Shown piece after piece: positions 8,231-8,534 of a DNA stretch of 8,534 bases. The notes under the pieces are model-generated. The model made no database searches. It was not told where the DNA came from and saw only the letters and a list, made by a program, of their open reading frames with translations. Numbering within the stretch: position 1 is the stretch's first letter; the number at the start of each line of letters is the position of its first letter. Both the position numbers and the translations under genes were made by a program. Source of the stretch: Pedobacter sp. UBA2067 (GTDB lineage Bacteria; Bacteroidota; Bacteroidia; Sphingobacteriales; Sphingobacteriaceae); NCBI GenBank assembly GCA_002333205.1, contig DDAD01000015.1, positions 4,809 to 13,342 on the forward strand, read 5' to 3'.

Positions 8231-8236
8231 CGATTG
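8227..8236. promoter_or_regulatory. 10-bp palindrome at the candidate -33 box
   Basis: caatcgattg is a perfect palindrome with a central CG. Read on the minus strand with flanks it is TGCAATCGATTGTT, which resembles the A/T-flanked, CG-centred operators of LacI-family regulators. It overlaps the proposed -33 element. Its centre is 30 bp from the centre of the 8193-8210 dyad. Regulator identity is speculative. Confidence 0.4.
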
Positions 8237-8270
8237 CATTAAAAATAGTGAAAATATTTTTTGAGCGATT

Positions 8271-8299
8271 ACCGCTACTGCGGTGCTATCGTGCACGAT
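8271..8299. repeat. Adjacent dyads upstream of the susCD promoter
   Basis: Two perfect symmetries lie side by side: accgc-tact-gcggt (8271-8284) and the uninterrupted 12-bp palindrome atcgtgcacgat (8288-8299). Their centres are 16 bp apart. They lie about 40-70 bp upstream of the candidate -33 box, a position that would suit an activator, but no regulator can be named. Confidence 0.45.
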
Positions 8300-8304
8300 C
8301 ATAC

Positions 8305-8322
8305 TACTAAATCGCTTTAGTA
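8305..8322. repeat. 7-4-7 inverted repeat
   Basis: Perfect arms tactaaa (8305-8311) and tttagta (8316-8322) flank the spacer tcgc. It has the same 7-4-7 geometry as the dyad at 8193-8210 but a different sequence, and its centre is 20 bp from that of the 8288-8299 palindrome. Operator function is possible but unproven. Confidence 0.45.
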
Positions 8323-8414
8323 AGCTTAAATAGCTGTTTTTTAATAAAATAAGCTGACAGGACCCCTTGTGCGGAAAACGGCATCGGGCAGGGCAGAAAG
8401 TGAATCATCAATAC

Positions 8415-8435
8415 TTTTCCGGGTACAACGGAAAA
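8415..8435. repeat. Inverted repeat in the distal intergenic region
   Basis: Arms ttttccg (8415-8421) and cggaaaa (8429-8435) are perfectly complementary around a 7-nt spacer. Neither strand has a T-tract of terminator type directly after the stem, so it is recorded only as a dyad. Confidence 0.4.
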
Positions 8436-8487
8436 AAACAATACAATCGAATGCGATATAAGGCTTGGTTTGATGTAATAATAAAGC

Positions 8488-8522
8488 AAAATGCGCCCCG
8501 CATTCAAGCATGGGCGCATTTT
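8488..8522. terminator. Terminator-type hairpin, probably of a neighbouring gene beyond the right edge
   Basis: Perfect 11-bp arms aaaatgcgccc (8488-8498) and gggcgcatttt (8512-8522) enclose a 13-nt loop. The G+C core with A/T ends gives a T-run on either strand, and on the minus strand TTTT-GC-TTTATT follows. No plus-strand gene precedes it in the window, so it most likely ends a minus-strand transcript entering from the right and insulates the susCD promoter. Confidence 0.65.
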
Positions 8523-8534
8523 CTCAATTGGAAA

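Larger units (their letters stand above)
8172..8534. other. Gene-free region upstream of susC
   Basis: These 363 bp hold no convincing gene. They contain the presumed susCD promoter and a series of short dyads (8193-8322), one further dyad (8415-8435), and a terminator-type hairpin at the right end (8488-8522). No tRNA, riboswitch or sRNA fold could be recognised between 8323 and 8487. Confidence 0.7.

Noticed and set aside
8251..8260. AT-only palindrome aaaatatttt as an operator
   Set aside because: Low-complexity A/T palindromes are common in AT-rich intergenic DNA, so it was not counted with the other dyads.
8307..8519. 70-residue minus-strand open frame upstream of susC
   Set aside because: Its proposed start lies within the 8488-8522 terminator hairpin and its end overlaps the 8305-8322 dyad. 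The peptide has no recognisable domain and its composition is that of translated AT-rich intergenic DNA.
1..8534. Mobile element, phage, CRISPR or defence system
   Set aside because: No transposase, integrase, regularly spaced repeats, tRNA-flanked attachment site or defence-type gene is visible. All four genes fit an ordinary glycan-use locus.

Overview
The window reads as part of a polysaccharide utilization locus (PUL) from a Bacteroidota genome. The evidence is a large SusC-type TonB-dependent receptor followed by its SusD-type lipoprotein, with typical Bacteroidota signal sequences and no clear Shine-Dalgarno sequences. Protein style suggests a Sphingobacteriales or Chitinophagales environmental species (Pedobacter-like), but genus cannot be fixed from this sequence alone.

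Layout from left to right. (1) The C-terminal part of a plus-strand glycosidase of the DUF1680/GH127 type (beta-L-arabinofuranosidase-like), carrying a C-terminal concanavalin-like, carbohydrate-binding-type module, runs in from the left edge and stops at 1063. (2) Seventeen bases later, convergent on the minus strand, is a secreted SGNH acetylesterase of the 'sialate O-acetylesterase' (SASA) group with a GH2-like beta-sandwich inserted in its catalytic domain (1081-3045). (3) A strong intrinsic terminator (3101-3133) separates it from the upstream susD. (4) susD (3197-4975) and susC (5001-8171) form a tight minus-strand operon with a 25-bp gap. (5) The last 363 bp (8172-8534) contain no convincing gene. 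They hold a candidate Bacteroidota-type promoter for susCD, an unusually dense run of short dyad symmetries, and a perfect 11-bp stem hairpin at the right edge that probably terminates a neighbouring transcript.

Inferred joint role: SusC and SusD capture and import an oligosaccharide across the outer membrane, the esterase removes O-acetyl groups, and the GH127-like enzyme trims L-arabinofuranosyl-type residues. This fits an acetylated, arabinose-containing plant polysaccharide (pectic arabinan/RG-I, arabinoxylan or xyloglucan), although the substrate is not proven by sequence. SusC has no N-terminal STN signalling domain, so sigma/anti-sigma control through the receptor is unlikely. The dyads upstream of susC are better candidates for control by a DNA-binding regulator encoded elsewhere.

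I see no mobile element, CRISPR array, RNA gene or evidently new system. The most unusual feature is the dyad-rich susCD promoter region.
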